From: Kiloniellales bacterium
Lineage (GTDB): Bacteria; Pseudomonadota; Alphaproteobacteria; Kiloniellales; JAKSBE01
Reading direction: 5' to 3'
Length of the DNA: 6,049 nt
Assembly (NCBI GenBank): GCA_030067055.1
Contig: JASJAL010000339.1
Location: 1-6,049 of the forward strand
Shown here: positions 1-5,639 of the stretch, one piece after another
Position numbering within the stretch: the stretch's first letter is position 1
Layout: every line of letters starts with the position of its first letter
Translations under genes and position numbers: made by a program
The notes under the pieces: generated by a model
Told to the model about the DNA's origin: nothing
What the model saw: the letters and a program-made list of their open reading frames with translations, nothing else
Database searches by the model: none

Positions 1-1
1 C

Positions 2-1156
2 GGGCCGGGCGGCTTCGACGTGGCGCATGTCGATGTCGGGCACGGCCTGATCCATCTGATCGCCGAGCTGACCCTGATCCTGGTCCTGTTCGCCGACGCG
101 GCGCGGATCGATCTCGGCCTGCTGCGGCGCGACCACAATCTGCCGCAACGCATGCTGATCGTCGGCCTGCCGCTGGTGATGCTGACCGGCACCGGGGTCG
201 CGGTCTACCTGTTTCCGCAGTTCTCCATCTGGGAGGCCGCCCTGCTGGCCGCGATCCTGGCGCCGACCGACGCCGCCCTGGGCCAGTCGGTGGTCGCGAG
301 CCCGCTGGTTCCGGCGCGCATCCGCCAGGCGCTCAACATCGAGAGCGGCCTCAACGACGGCATCGCCCTGCCGCTGGTTCTGCTCTTCGCCTGCTTCGCC
401 TCGCTGGCCCACGCGTCCGAGGGCGACCGCAACTGGATCGTTTTCGGCAGCCTGCAGGTTACACTCGGCCCCCTGGTCGGTGCCGCGGTCGGCTGGGCCG
501 CAGCGCGACTCATCGACCGCGCCGTCAAAGCCGGCTGGATGGCCGAGAGCTACGAGGGACCGGCGATCCTGGGCGTCGCGTTGCTGGCCTTCGCCGGTGC
601 CGAGCTGGTCGGCGGAAACGGCTTCATCGCCGCCTTCGTCGCCGGCATGGTCTTCGGCAACCGGGTGCGCGAACGCTGCGGCTTCCTCTTCGAGTTCGCC
701 GAGGCCGAGGGCCACTTGCTGACCCTGCTGACCTTCCTGATCTTCGGCGCTGTCCTCCTGCCCGAGGCCTTTGGCCATGCCGGGCCCATGGTTCTGCTCT
801 ACGCCGTGCTCAGCCTGACCGCAGTGCGCATGATCCCGATCGCACTCTCGCTGCTCGGCAAGGGGCTGCGGGCGCCGACGGTCGGCTTCCTGGCCTGGTT
901 CGGGCCGCGCGGCCTGGCTTCGATCCTCTTTGCGCTCTTCATCCTGGAAGAGGCGGACACCCCGGGCGCCCAGACTATCCTGGTCACGGTCGTGGCCACC
1001 GTCGCGCTTTCGATCCTGGCGCACGGCCTGACCGCCGCGCCGGCCGCCAGGTGGTACGGCAAGGCCATTCGGCGCGAGCGCGAGTGCGTAGAGGCCAAGG
1101 CGGTCGCCGAAATGCCGACGCGGGTCGGCCAGCTGTCCCGCGCGGCGGGCGAATGA
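2..1156 (+). CDS. Cation:proton antiporter, CPA1/NhaP type (5'-truncated by the window edge)
   Basis: Polytopic inner-membrane protein expected to exchange Na+ or K+ for H+ and so help control cytoplasmic pH and salt. The frame is open from the first bases. A GTG at 20 is in frame, but the peptide before it already looks like antiporter, so the true start lies upstream and the visible 378+ residues lack only the N-terminus. Counting from that GTG, the CPA1 hallmarks are the Thr-Asp pair in LAPTDAALGQ (T83-D84), the acidic ESGLNDG motif (108-114, N112-D113) thought to bind the ion, a glycine-rich GGNGFIAAFVAGM helix (198-210) and GPRGLAS (295-301) with its conserved arginine. About ten hydrophobic segments alternate with short charged loops. 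The last ~40 residues are a hydrophilic, charged cytoplasmic tail with no TrkA-type domain. Ion specificity cannot be read from sequence. The next gene starts 52 bases downstream on the same strand. Confidence 0.93.
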   Translation, partial: GPGGFDVAHVDVGHGLIHLIAELTLILVLFADAARIDLGLLRRDHNLPQRMLIVGLPLVMLTGTGVAVYLFPQFSIWEAALLAAILAPTDAALGQSVVASPLVPARIRQALNIESGLNDGIALPLVLLFACFASLAHASEGDRNWIVFGSLQVTLGPLVGAAVGWAAARLIDRAVKAGWMAESYEGPAILGVALLAFAGAELVGGNGFIAAFVAGMVFGNRVRERCGFLFEFAEAEGHLLTLLTFLIFGAVLLPEAFGHAGPMVLLYAVLSLTAVRMIPIALSLLGKGLRAPTVGFLAWFGPRGLASILFALFILEEADTPGAQTILVTVVATVALSILAHGLTAAPAARWYGKAIRRERECVEAKAVAEMPTRVGQLSRAAGE

Positions 1157-1168
1157 GATCCTCAAACG

Positions 1169-1186
1169 CGGCGATAGGGATCGCCG
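1169..1186 (+). other. Small perfect hairpin between antiporter and flavoprotein genes
   Basis: CGGCGAT and ATCGCCG form a perfect 7-bp stem around an AGGG loop, 12 bases after the antiporter stop and 22 bases before the next start codon. No T-run follows, so it is not a classic intrinsic terminator. It could be a weak attenuator, an mRNA-stabilising stem or chance in GC-rich DNA. Confidence 0.3.
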
Positions 1187-1208
1187 TCACCTCACCAAAG
1201 GAGATGTC

Positions 1209-1952
1209 ATGCTCAACGAACTGCAGGAAAAATTCTGTTCCGAAAGCACCTGGGATTTCTCGGACCTCAAGGCTCTGTTCCTGAACTGCACGCTGAAGAA
1301 GTCGCCCGAGCTGTCGCACACCGACGGCCTGATCCGGATCGCCCGGGCGATTCTCGAGAAGACCGGGGTCGCGGTGGAGGTGCTGCGGCCGATCGACCAC
1401 GACATCGCGACCGGCGTCTATCCCGACATGACCGAGCACGGCTGGGATAAGGACGACTGGCCGGAGATCTTCAAGAAGGTCGAGGCCGCCGACATCCTGG
1501 TGATCACGACGCCGATCTGGCTGGGCGAGAAGTCGTCGGTCTGCACCCAGGTCATTGAGCGGCTCTATGCCAACTCGCACATCCTGAACGAGGCGGGGCA
1601 GTACGCCTACTACGGCCGGGTCGGCGGCTGCCTGATCACCGGCAACGAGGACGGCGCCAAGCACTGCGCCATGAACGTGCTCTATTCCTTGCAGCACCTG
1701 GGCTACGTGATTCCGCCCCAGGCCGATGCCGGCTGGCTGGGCGAGGCCGGACCGGGGCCGTCTTACCTGGACCCGGGATCGGGCGGCCCGGAAAACGACT
1801 TCACCAACCGCAACACCACCTTCATGACCTGGAACCTTCTGCACCTGGCGCGGATGATCAAGGACGCGGGCGGCATCCCGGCGCATGGCAACCAGCGCTC
1901 GAGCTGGGAGGCCGGCTGCCGCTTCGACTACCCAAACCCGGACTATCGCTGA
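1209..1952 (+). CDS. Flavodoxin-fold NAD(P)H-dependent FMN reductase-like oxidoreductase
   Basis: Predicted soluble flavoprotein of 247 residues with the flavodoxin/NADPH-dependent FMN reductase fold. Such enzymes move electrons from NAD(P)H to FMN and then to quinones, metals, nitro- or azo-compounds; the substrate here is unknown. A first beta strand, LKALFLNC, leads into a phosphate-binding loop with N26, T28, S32 and T38. ADILVITTPIW (94-104) is the typical second flavin-contact strand and loop, and GGCLITGNEDG (139-149) is the third. A C-terminal tail of about 75 residues, rich in Gly, Pro, Asn and Trp, extends past the core fold and ends in FDYPNPDYR. The start is well set: AAAGGAG at 1197-1203 lies five bases before the ATG, and another ATG at 1204 is out of frame. 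It may be co-transcribed with the antiporter 52 bases upstream, which could indicate a shared stress role (inference). Family is fairly sure; specific function is not. Confidence 0.85.
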   Translation: MLNELQEKFCSESTWDFSDLKALFLNCTLKKSPELSHTDGLIRIARAILEKTGVAVEVLRPIDHDIATGVYPDMTEHGWDKDDWPEIFKKVEAADILVITTPIWLGEKSSVCTQVIERLYANSHILNEAGQYAYYGRVGGCLITGNEDGAKHCAMNVLYSLQHLGYVIPPQADAGWLGEAGPGPSYLDPGSGGPENDFTNRNTTFMTWNLLHLARMIKDAGGIPAHGNQRSSWEAGCRFDYPNPDYR

Positions 1953-1961
1953 GCCGACGCC

Positions 1962-2165
1962 TCACTCCATGAGGCACAGCAGGCCGTAGCAGGCGTCGAA
2001 GAGGCGGTCGAAGACCAGGTAGAGCGCGAGATCGAGGAGGAAGGCGAGGCCCAGCAGCGGCAGGCAGAACAGGAGCAGGAAGTAAAGCGCGGCCCAGCCG
2101 GTGAAGCGGCGGCGGGGAATGCGTTTTCCGCGAAGGGTCTGGTCCGATCTAGACGCCAATGCCAT
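1962..2165 (-). CDS. Small basic membrane protein, unknown function (67 aa)
   Basis: I do not recognise this protein. It has a basic N-terminus (R6, R12, K14, R15, R18-R20) followed by a strongly hydrophobic region from about residue 23 to 66. A first helix falls at about 23-43 and a second, shorter one after D45, interrupted by D53, R54 and D57. The pattern predicts a cytoplasmic basic end and one or two membrane passes. The basic-head, hydrophobic-body layout, and the fact that the frame fills the gap between two well-supported plus-strand genes, argue that it is real rather than a shadow. No good Shine-Dalgarno sequence precedes the ATG. Its stop lies 9 bases from the end of the flavoprotein gene (convergent), and its start lies 53 bases from the acyltransferase start (divergent). 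Confidence 0.6.
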   Translation of the reverse strand: MALASRSDQTLRGKRIPRRRFTGWAALYFLLLFCLPLLGLAFLLDLALYLVFDRLFDACYGLLCLME

Positions 2166-2218
2166 AAGCAGAAGGCTATAGACCTTTCGCCGCGCTTTCG
2201 GAAGGACCCTGCACAGCC
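2166..2218. promoter_or_regulatory. Divergent intergenic region, presumed promoter zone
   Basis: These 53 bases separate the starts of two divergent genes and so should hold promoter or leader elements for one or both. The segment is locally AT-richer than its flanks. A near-palindromic GGCTATAGACC at 2175-2185 could supply a -10-like TATAG on either strand. GGAAGGA at 2200-2206 is a possible but distant (12-base) ribosome binding site for the plus-strand GTG. No convincing -35 box is visible. Confidence 0.3.
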
Positions 2219-3169
2219 GTGCCGTCGCCGCCGTCGCTCGAGATTGCCTGGGACGCCTGCCCGCGATCGGACTGGGAGCGTCTGCTGCGGCGTGCCGGCA
2301 AGTCCGGTCTCGAACAGTCCTGGTCGTATGGCGAGGCGGTGACCCGTTGCTCGAGGCAGAGCGTCGCGCGCGCCGTGGTCTCGCGCGGCGACCGGGCGCT
2401 GGCGCTGGTCCAGGTCTTCGCCCGCAGCCTCGGGCCGCTCGGCCGCCTGCAGCGCATCCTGCGCGGCCCGGTCTGGCTGGACGAGGGGCTCGACACGGCC
2501 ACCCGATGCGAAGTCCTGCGCGCGATCAAGGGCGGGTCCGGCCTGCGCCGGCGCGCGCCGCTGCTCTGGTTGCCGGAGCTTCCCGAGGCGCCGGATAGCG
2601 AGGCACTGATGCGGGGCCTCGGCAGCCGGCGCATGGTGACCGGCTACAGCTCGCTCTGGCTCGACCTGGCGCCCGGCGAGGCGGCGCTGAGGTCCGGGCT
2701 GCACGTCAAGTGGCGCAATGCCCTCAAGGCTGCGGAGCGGCAGCGGCTGAAGGTCAGGACCGATCACGGCGGGCGCCGGCTGGAGGAGTCCCTCACCCAC
2801 TACGACCGCTTTCGCCGCGGCAAGCGCTTCGCCGGGCCCAGCGGCGCCTTCATTGCCGCCCTGGCCGAGGCCGGACAGCGCGGCCGGGAGGTCTTCCACC
2901 TCAGCGCCGAGGCCGGCGACGAGCTGAGGGCCGGCATCGTCCTGGTCCGCCACGGCGCGGCCGCCACCTACTACGCCGGCTGGACCAGCCCCAAGGGCCG
3001 GCGCGACAAGGCGCACAACCTGCTGCTCTGGCGCGGCCTCCTGGCACTGAAGCAAGACGGGACCCGCTGGCTCGACCTCGGCGGCGTGAGCCCCACGGCC
3101 CCGGGCGTCGCCCGCTTCAAGCTCGGCCTCGGCGGCGAGCTCTTCACCCTCACGGGGACCTATCTTTAG
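2219..3169 (+). CDS. FemAB/BioF2-like GNAT-fold acyltransferase
   Basis: Protein of 316 residues resembling the GNAT N-acetyltransferase family with the BioF2-like/FemAB domain, which transfers acyl or aminoacyl groups. The donor and acceptor are unknown here; relatives modify peptidoglycan precursors or polysaccharides. The N-terminal part has the typical LEQSWSYGEA (31-40), followed by the LALVQVF and GPVWLDEG strands. The second half begins with the basic stretch KWRNALKAAER (164-174). The end has the family signature: AHNLLLWRGLLAL, then WLDLGGV with a PGVARFKLGLGGE run (295-307), which resembles the conserved F-K-x-G-F-G-G-E motif. There is no signal peptide or membrane segment, so it should be cytoplasmic. 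The start is GTG; no ATG occurs in frame between it and the upstream stop at 2165-2167, and GGAAGGA lies 12 bases ahead, slightly far. The gene is divergent from the small membrane-protein gene. Confidence 0.82.
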   Translation: MPSPPSLEIAWDACPRSDWERLLRRAGKSGLEQSWSYGEAVTRCSRQSVARAVVSRGDRALALVQVFARSLGPLGRLQRILRGPVWLDEGLDTATRCEVLRAIKGGSGLRRRAPLLWLPELPEAPDSEALMRGLGSRRMVTGYSSLWLDLAPGEAALRSGLHVKWRNALKAAERQRLKVRTDHGGRRLEESLTHYDRFRRGKRFAGPSGAFIAALAEAGQRGREVFHLSAEAGDELRAGIVLVRHGAAATYYAGWTSPKGRRDKAHNLLLWRGLLALKQDGTRWLDLGGVSPTAPGVARFKLGLGGELFTLTGTYL

Positions 3170-3179
3170 GCGGGCGCGG

Positions 3180-3208
3180 CTGACTCCCGAGCGCGGACTT
3201 GCTATGTA
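3180..3208 (+). promoter_or_regulatory. Possible promoter ahead of the MmcQ/YjbR gene
   Basis: The 78-base gap after the acyltransferase holds CTGACT (3180-3185, four of six matches to TTGACA), a 17-base spacer and TATGTA (3203-3208, a poor -10), followed by AAAG. A five-pair stem, CCGTT/AACGG with loop CAGT, lies at 3215-3228. The box matches are weak and come from visual inspection only. Confidence 0.22.
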
Positions 3209-3247
3209 AAGCGGCCGTTCAGTAACGGGGATCCTTGCCGCATCGCG

Positions 3248-3613
3248 ATGACCTACGAGGAATACAACAGCTTCTGCGCCTCCCTGCCCGCGACCAGCCA
3301 TGTCGTGCAGTGGGGCGGCTCCCACGTCTGGAAGGTCGGCGGCAAGGTCTTCGCCATCGGTGGCTGGCACGACGGCGCGGAGGCCCGCTTCACCTTCAAG
3401 GTTTCCGACATCGCCTACGAGATGCTGAAGGAGCAGCCGGGCCTGAGGCCGGCGCCCTACCTCGCCTCGCGCGGCATGAAATGGATCCAACATTTCGAAG
3501 AGCCCGGCCTCTCGGACGACGACCTGAAGGCCTACCTGCGGGAATCCCACCGCATCGTTTCCCTCGGCCTCACGAAAAAGAAGCAGAAAGAGCTGGGGCT
3601 CAATCAAGACTGA
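3248..3613 (+). CDS. MmcQ/YjbR family protein
   Basis: Small cytoplasmic protein of 121 residues, normal for the MmcQ/YjbR (CyaY-like fold) family. Members are often labelled DNA-binding, but no firm biochemical role is established. The N-terminus MTYEEYNSFCASLP matches the usual family opening, then comes the HVWKVGGKVFAIGG strand pair (26-39). LKEQPGLRPAPYLASRGMKW (60-79) is the most diagnostic stretch: family members usually have a similar Q-P-G-x-x-P-A-P-Y segment followed by an aromatic strand. The C-terminal helix ends in a lysine-rich LTKKKQKELG. The ATG is chosen because the protein opens as relatives do. The ribosome binding site is weak (GGGGAT, 15 bases upstream). The gene sits between the acyltransferase and a glutathione transferase, all on the plus strand, with gaps of 78 and 84 bases, so a shared operon is possible but not shown. 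Confidence 0.9.
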   Translation: MTYEEYNSFCASLPATSHVVQWGGSHVWKVGGKVFAIGGWHDGAEARFTFKVSDIAYEMLKEQPGLRPAPYLASRGMKWIQHFEEPGLSDDDLKAYLRESHRIVSLGLTKKKQKELGLNQD

Positions 3614-3633
3614 TGGCCATTGCCCGACGGCGG

Positions 3634-3653
3634 GGGCTTGCTCGCGCAAGCCC
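3634..3653 (+). terminator. Strong GC hairpin after the MmcQ/YjbR gene
   Basis: GGGCTTGC and GCAAGCCC make a perfect 8-bp stem with a TCGC loop, 20 bases past the stop codon. No T-run follows; the next bases are GGCCGCTAGG. It may be a rho-assisted terminator or 3'-end stabiliser, or an intercistronic processing hairpin if the downstream gene is co-transcribed. Confidence 0.4.
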
Positions 3654-3697
3654 GGCCGCTAGGCTGTGCCCTCGAACCAGAGCAAAGCGAGCGACGC

Positions 3698-4624
3698 ATG
3701 ACCGAAGTCATCCTGCATCACTACCCGCAATCGCCGGTCTCCGAGAAGGTCCGGGTCGGCCTCGGGATCAAGGGCCTGGACTGGCTCTCGGTTGAGGTCC
3801 CGCGGCTGCCGCCGAAGCCGGACCTGATGCCACTGACCGGCGGCTACCGGCGGACCCCGGTGATGCAGATCGGCGCCGACGTCTACTGCGACAGCCAGTG
3901 CATCCTGCGCGAACTGGAGCGCCGCTTCCCGGAGCCGAGCTTCGGGCCGGGCGGGGCGGACGGCATGATCTGGGGCGTCGCCCGCTGGATCGACGGGCCG
4001 CTCTTCGACCAGGCCGTGAGCCTGGTCCTGGGCGCGGCGCTCGACAGCCTGCCGGAGGATTTCGCGCGCGACCGCGGCCGGCTCTACCTCGGACCCGACC
4101 ACGACCTGAAGAAGGTCAAGGCCGACCTGCCGCACATCGTCGCCCAGATCCGCGGTCAACTCGGCTGGATCGAGCAGCGCCTGGAAACCGGACGTCGCTT
4201 CATCCTGGGGGACAAGCCCGGCCTGCCCGACGCCCTGGCCTATCACCTGGTCTGGTTCCTGCGCGGCCGCTGGTCCGAGGGGCCGGCCTTCCTGTCGCAA
4301 TTCCCATCGCTGGAGGCCTGGGAAAAGCGGGTCGCGGCGCTCGGCCACGGCCGCTCGACCGAGCTCTCAGCCACCGACGCGCTGGAGATCGCCCGCGCCG
4401 CCGAGCCGCAGACCCCGGAGACGGCAGACCCTCTCGATCCCCAGGGCCTGGCCCCGGGCCAGGCGGTCCGGGTGTGCCCCGATGGCGACGGCGGCGATCC
4501 CGAGGTCGCGGGCACCATCCGCCTGGTCGACCGCGAGCGCATCGCCATCCTGCGCGAGGAACCGCGCGCCGGCAGCGTCTGCGTCCATTTCCCCCGGGTC
4601 GGCTACCGCGTGATGCCGGCCTGA
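3698..4624 (+). CDS. Glutathione S-transferase family protein with extra C-terminal domain
   Basis: Predicted cytosolic protein of 308 residues. The thioredoxin-like N-domain is clear: ILHHYPQSPVSEKVRVGLGIKGL (5-27), RTPVMQIG (52-59) with the cis-proline P54, then DSQCILRELERRFP with D65-S66, the pair that usually contacts the glutathione gamma-glutamyl group. The helical C-domain includes GDKPGLPDALAYH (171-183), whose aspartate is the usual folding staple. No catalytic Cys, Tyr or Ser can be assigned safely; S12 is a candidate. Simple GSTs are about 200-230 residues. Here about 60 more follow, from about L251: a beta-rich LAPGQAVRVCPDG, then AGTIRLVDRERIAILRE, and a closing VCVHFPRVGYRV. 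This resembles a small barrel-like add-on of unknown role. A longer frame begins at TTG 3620, but those 26 codons run through the hairpin at 3634-3653 and do not look like GST, so ATG 3698 is preferred. The ribosome binding site is weak. Confidence 0.9.
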   Translation: MTEVILHHYPQSPVSEKVRVGLGIKGLDWLSVEVPRLPPKPDLMPLTGGYRRTPVMQIGADVYCDSQCILRELERRFPEPSFGPGGADGMIWGVARWIDGPLFDQAVSLVLGAALDSLPEDFARDRGRLYLGPDHDLKKVKADLPHIVAQIRGQLGWIEQRLETGRRFILGDKPGLPDALAYHLVWFLRGRWSEGPAFLSQFPSLEAWEKRVAALGHGRSTELSATDALEIARAAEPQTPETADPLDPQGLAPGQAVRVCPDGDGGDPEVAGTIRLVDRERIAILREEPRAGSVCVHFPRVGYRVMPA

Positions 4625-4732
4625 ATCCCGGCCCCACTCCCGGACGGTGAAGATCCGCTCCACCGTGGACCGGCCGAGGGCTCTGAAGATCTTCGGCAAG
4701 GAGTCGCTGGGGATGCAGCCCATCAAATCCTG

Positions 4733-4762
4733 AAGGGCCGAGATCCACTCAACGCGGCCCTT
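4733..4762. terminator. Inverted repeat between convergent genes
   Basis: AAGGGCCG (4733-4740) and CGGCCCTT (4755-4762) form a perfect 8-bp stem with a 14-base loop. As a symmetrical stem between two convergent genes, it could help end transcripts from both sides. No clear T-run follows on either strand, so a purely intrinsic terminator is uncertain. Confidence 0.35.
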
Positions 4763-4768
4763 CTCGGT

Positions 4769-4815
4769 CGGCGATCGGTAAGGCGGCCTTCGGATCTCAG
4801 ACCGGCCGATCGCCG
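4769..4815. terminator. Second, larger inverted repeat between convergent genes
   Basis: CGGCGATCGG (4769-4778) and CCGATCGCCG (4806-4815) are perfect 10-base inverted copies 27 bases apart. A nested AAGG-CGG-CCTT stem lies in the loop. It begins seven bases after the previous inverted repeat ends, so the two could fold as a tandem structure. Each arm is also partly self-complementary around CGATCG. A bidirectional terminator is the simplest reading; a protein-binding site or mobile-element end is less likely. Confidence 0.33.
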
Positions 4816-4862
4816 CCGGTCATCCGCTTGGGCGAGCGTAGCCAAGTTCGGGACAGACCAGG

Positions 4863-5594
4863 CTATGGCTTGTCCACTTGAATAAGTTGCTCGTAGTAGT
4901 AGGCAATCGCCTCGATTTCATCACCAGACATTCCGGCGACGACTGGCTGCATGATCTCGGCCTGAGCCGTTTGCCGTGCTTCATCGGCATAGGCCGTGAA
5001 TTGCTGTCGAACATAAAGGCTGTTCTGACCCGCCAGGCGGGGTCCCAGTTCGGGATCGCCTTCTCCCAAAGCTCCATGGCAGGTCATACAGGCGGGAACG
5101 TCTTTCTCGGGCAGCCCCTCCTGAGCGATAGCCTGTCCTTTGCGAAAACGGCGGTCTTTGTTTGCCAGTTCTGCAAGCTGGTCGGTGGTCTTGAAAGGCG
5201 GGGCGGGATAAGCGGCAAATGCGCGCGCCATGAACTCGATGGTTTCATCATCCAGCATCGACGCGATCAGGCTCATTTCTTTGTGCGGTCGGACTCCGGT
5301 CTTGTAGTCAATCAGCGACTGCTTGAGATAGCCGTATCGCATGCCTCGTAGGGCAGGCGTGCCGAATTGGACATCAGGACCAAAATCGATATCGCCGCCC
5401 GCATGCTTCCCGTGGCAAGCAAAGCATGCGGCTTTTCGTGTCTGCGGGTCTTGATGCTTTAAGAAATCCTGCGGATCGACGTCCACGTCTCCGACCATGA
5501 CGGACTGCGCGTGCGCGTAAAGTGGAAAGAGGAACGACCAGGCGAGACACAACGTCCAAAGTCGAAGCCAGGAAGCGCTACGTACAAGGTTCAC
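4863..5594 (-). CDS. Diheme c-type cytochrome, cytochrome c4-like, secreted
   Basis: Periplasmic electron carrier with two covalent hemes. From the preferred GTG at 5594 it is 243 residues. A GTG at 5639 would add 15. Numbered from that longer form, a signal peptide has arginines at R20 and R26, a hydrophobic core at 27-41 and an Ala-His-Ala|Gln cleavage site at 44/45. Starting at residue 16 gives a normal 29-residue leader, which is why I prefer it. Two heme sites follow, CFACH (72-76) and CMTCH (184-188), each with the c4-like pattern of G-P-x-L-x-G or T-P-A-L-R-G, then YLKQSLIDY or YVRQQFTAY. M122 or M128 and M230 or M237 are candidate axial ligands. The two halves look like a duplicated domain. 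It should carry electrons between a membrane complex or dehydrogenase and a terminal oxidase; no partner is in view. Its GC content is clearly lower than that of the genes to its left. Confidence 0.92.
   Translation of the reverse strand: MNLVRSASWLRLWTLCLAWSFLFPLYAHAQSVMVGDVDVDPQDFLKHQDPQTRKAACFACHGKHAGGDIDFGPDVQFGTPALRGMRYGYLKQSLIDYKTGVRPHKEMSLIASMLDDETIEFMARAFAAYPAPPFKTTDQLAELANKDRRFRKGQAIAQEGLPEKDVPACMTCHGALGEGDPELGPRLAGQNSLYVRQQFTAYADEARQTAQAEIMQPVVAGMSGDEIEAIAYYYEQLIQVDKP
5399..5431. repeat. Perfect 10-base inverted repeat over the first heme-site codons
   Basis: CCGCATGCTT (5399-5408) and AAGCATGCGG (5422-5431) are exact inverted copies with a 13-base spacer. They span the codons for the CFACH heme motif and the following Gly-Lys-His-Ala. 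The Ala-Cys and His-Ala codons both supply GCATGC, so protein constraint can explain much of the symmetry. In mRNA it could form a stem within the coding region. Confidence 0.4.
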
Positions 5595-5639
5595 AAGTGT
5601 TCGCTCGCTTGACGCGGAAAGCCTACAAAAGCACGCCAC

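Larger units (their letters stand above)
4625..4862. other. Convergent intergenic region with possible gene remnant on the minus strand
   Basis: No complete gene is evident in these 238 bases. On the minus strand a frame is open from 4819 to the end of this gap and into the antisense of the GST gene. Between 4819 and 4625 it reads more like protein than a typical GC shadow, with segments such as TEKGRVEWISALQDLMG and PKIFRALGRSTVERIF. I do not recognise it, and no start codon with a ribosome binding site is visible. It could be a decayed gene or mobile-element fragment, or simply chance. The inverted repeats at 4733-4762 and 4769-4815 fall inside it. Confidence 0.25.

Noticed and set aside
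984..1886. A 300-codon minus-strand open frame
   Set aside because: It is antisense to the end of the antiporter and most of the flavoprotein gene, with a low-information composition and no recognisable motif.
1943..3649. A 568-codon minus-strand open frame
   Set aside because: It lies antisense to the acyltransferase and MmcQ/YjbR genes, both clearly recognisable on the plus strand. Its product is rich in Ala, Gly, Arg and Pro with no domain, as expected for an antisense shadow in GC-rich DNA.
3620..3697. N-terminal extension of the GST gene from a TTG at 3620
   Set aside because: The 26 extra residues run through a strong hairpin, do not resemble any GST N-terminus, and the family alignment begins naturally at the ATG at 3698.
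3659..4348. A 229-codon minus-strand open frame
   Set aside because: It is antisense to the glutathione transferase homologue, whose motifs are clear, so it is a shadow.
4878..5351. A 157-codon plus-strand open frame
   Set aside because: It is antisense to the diheme cytochrome, whose signal peptide and two CxxCH motifs are unambiguous.
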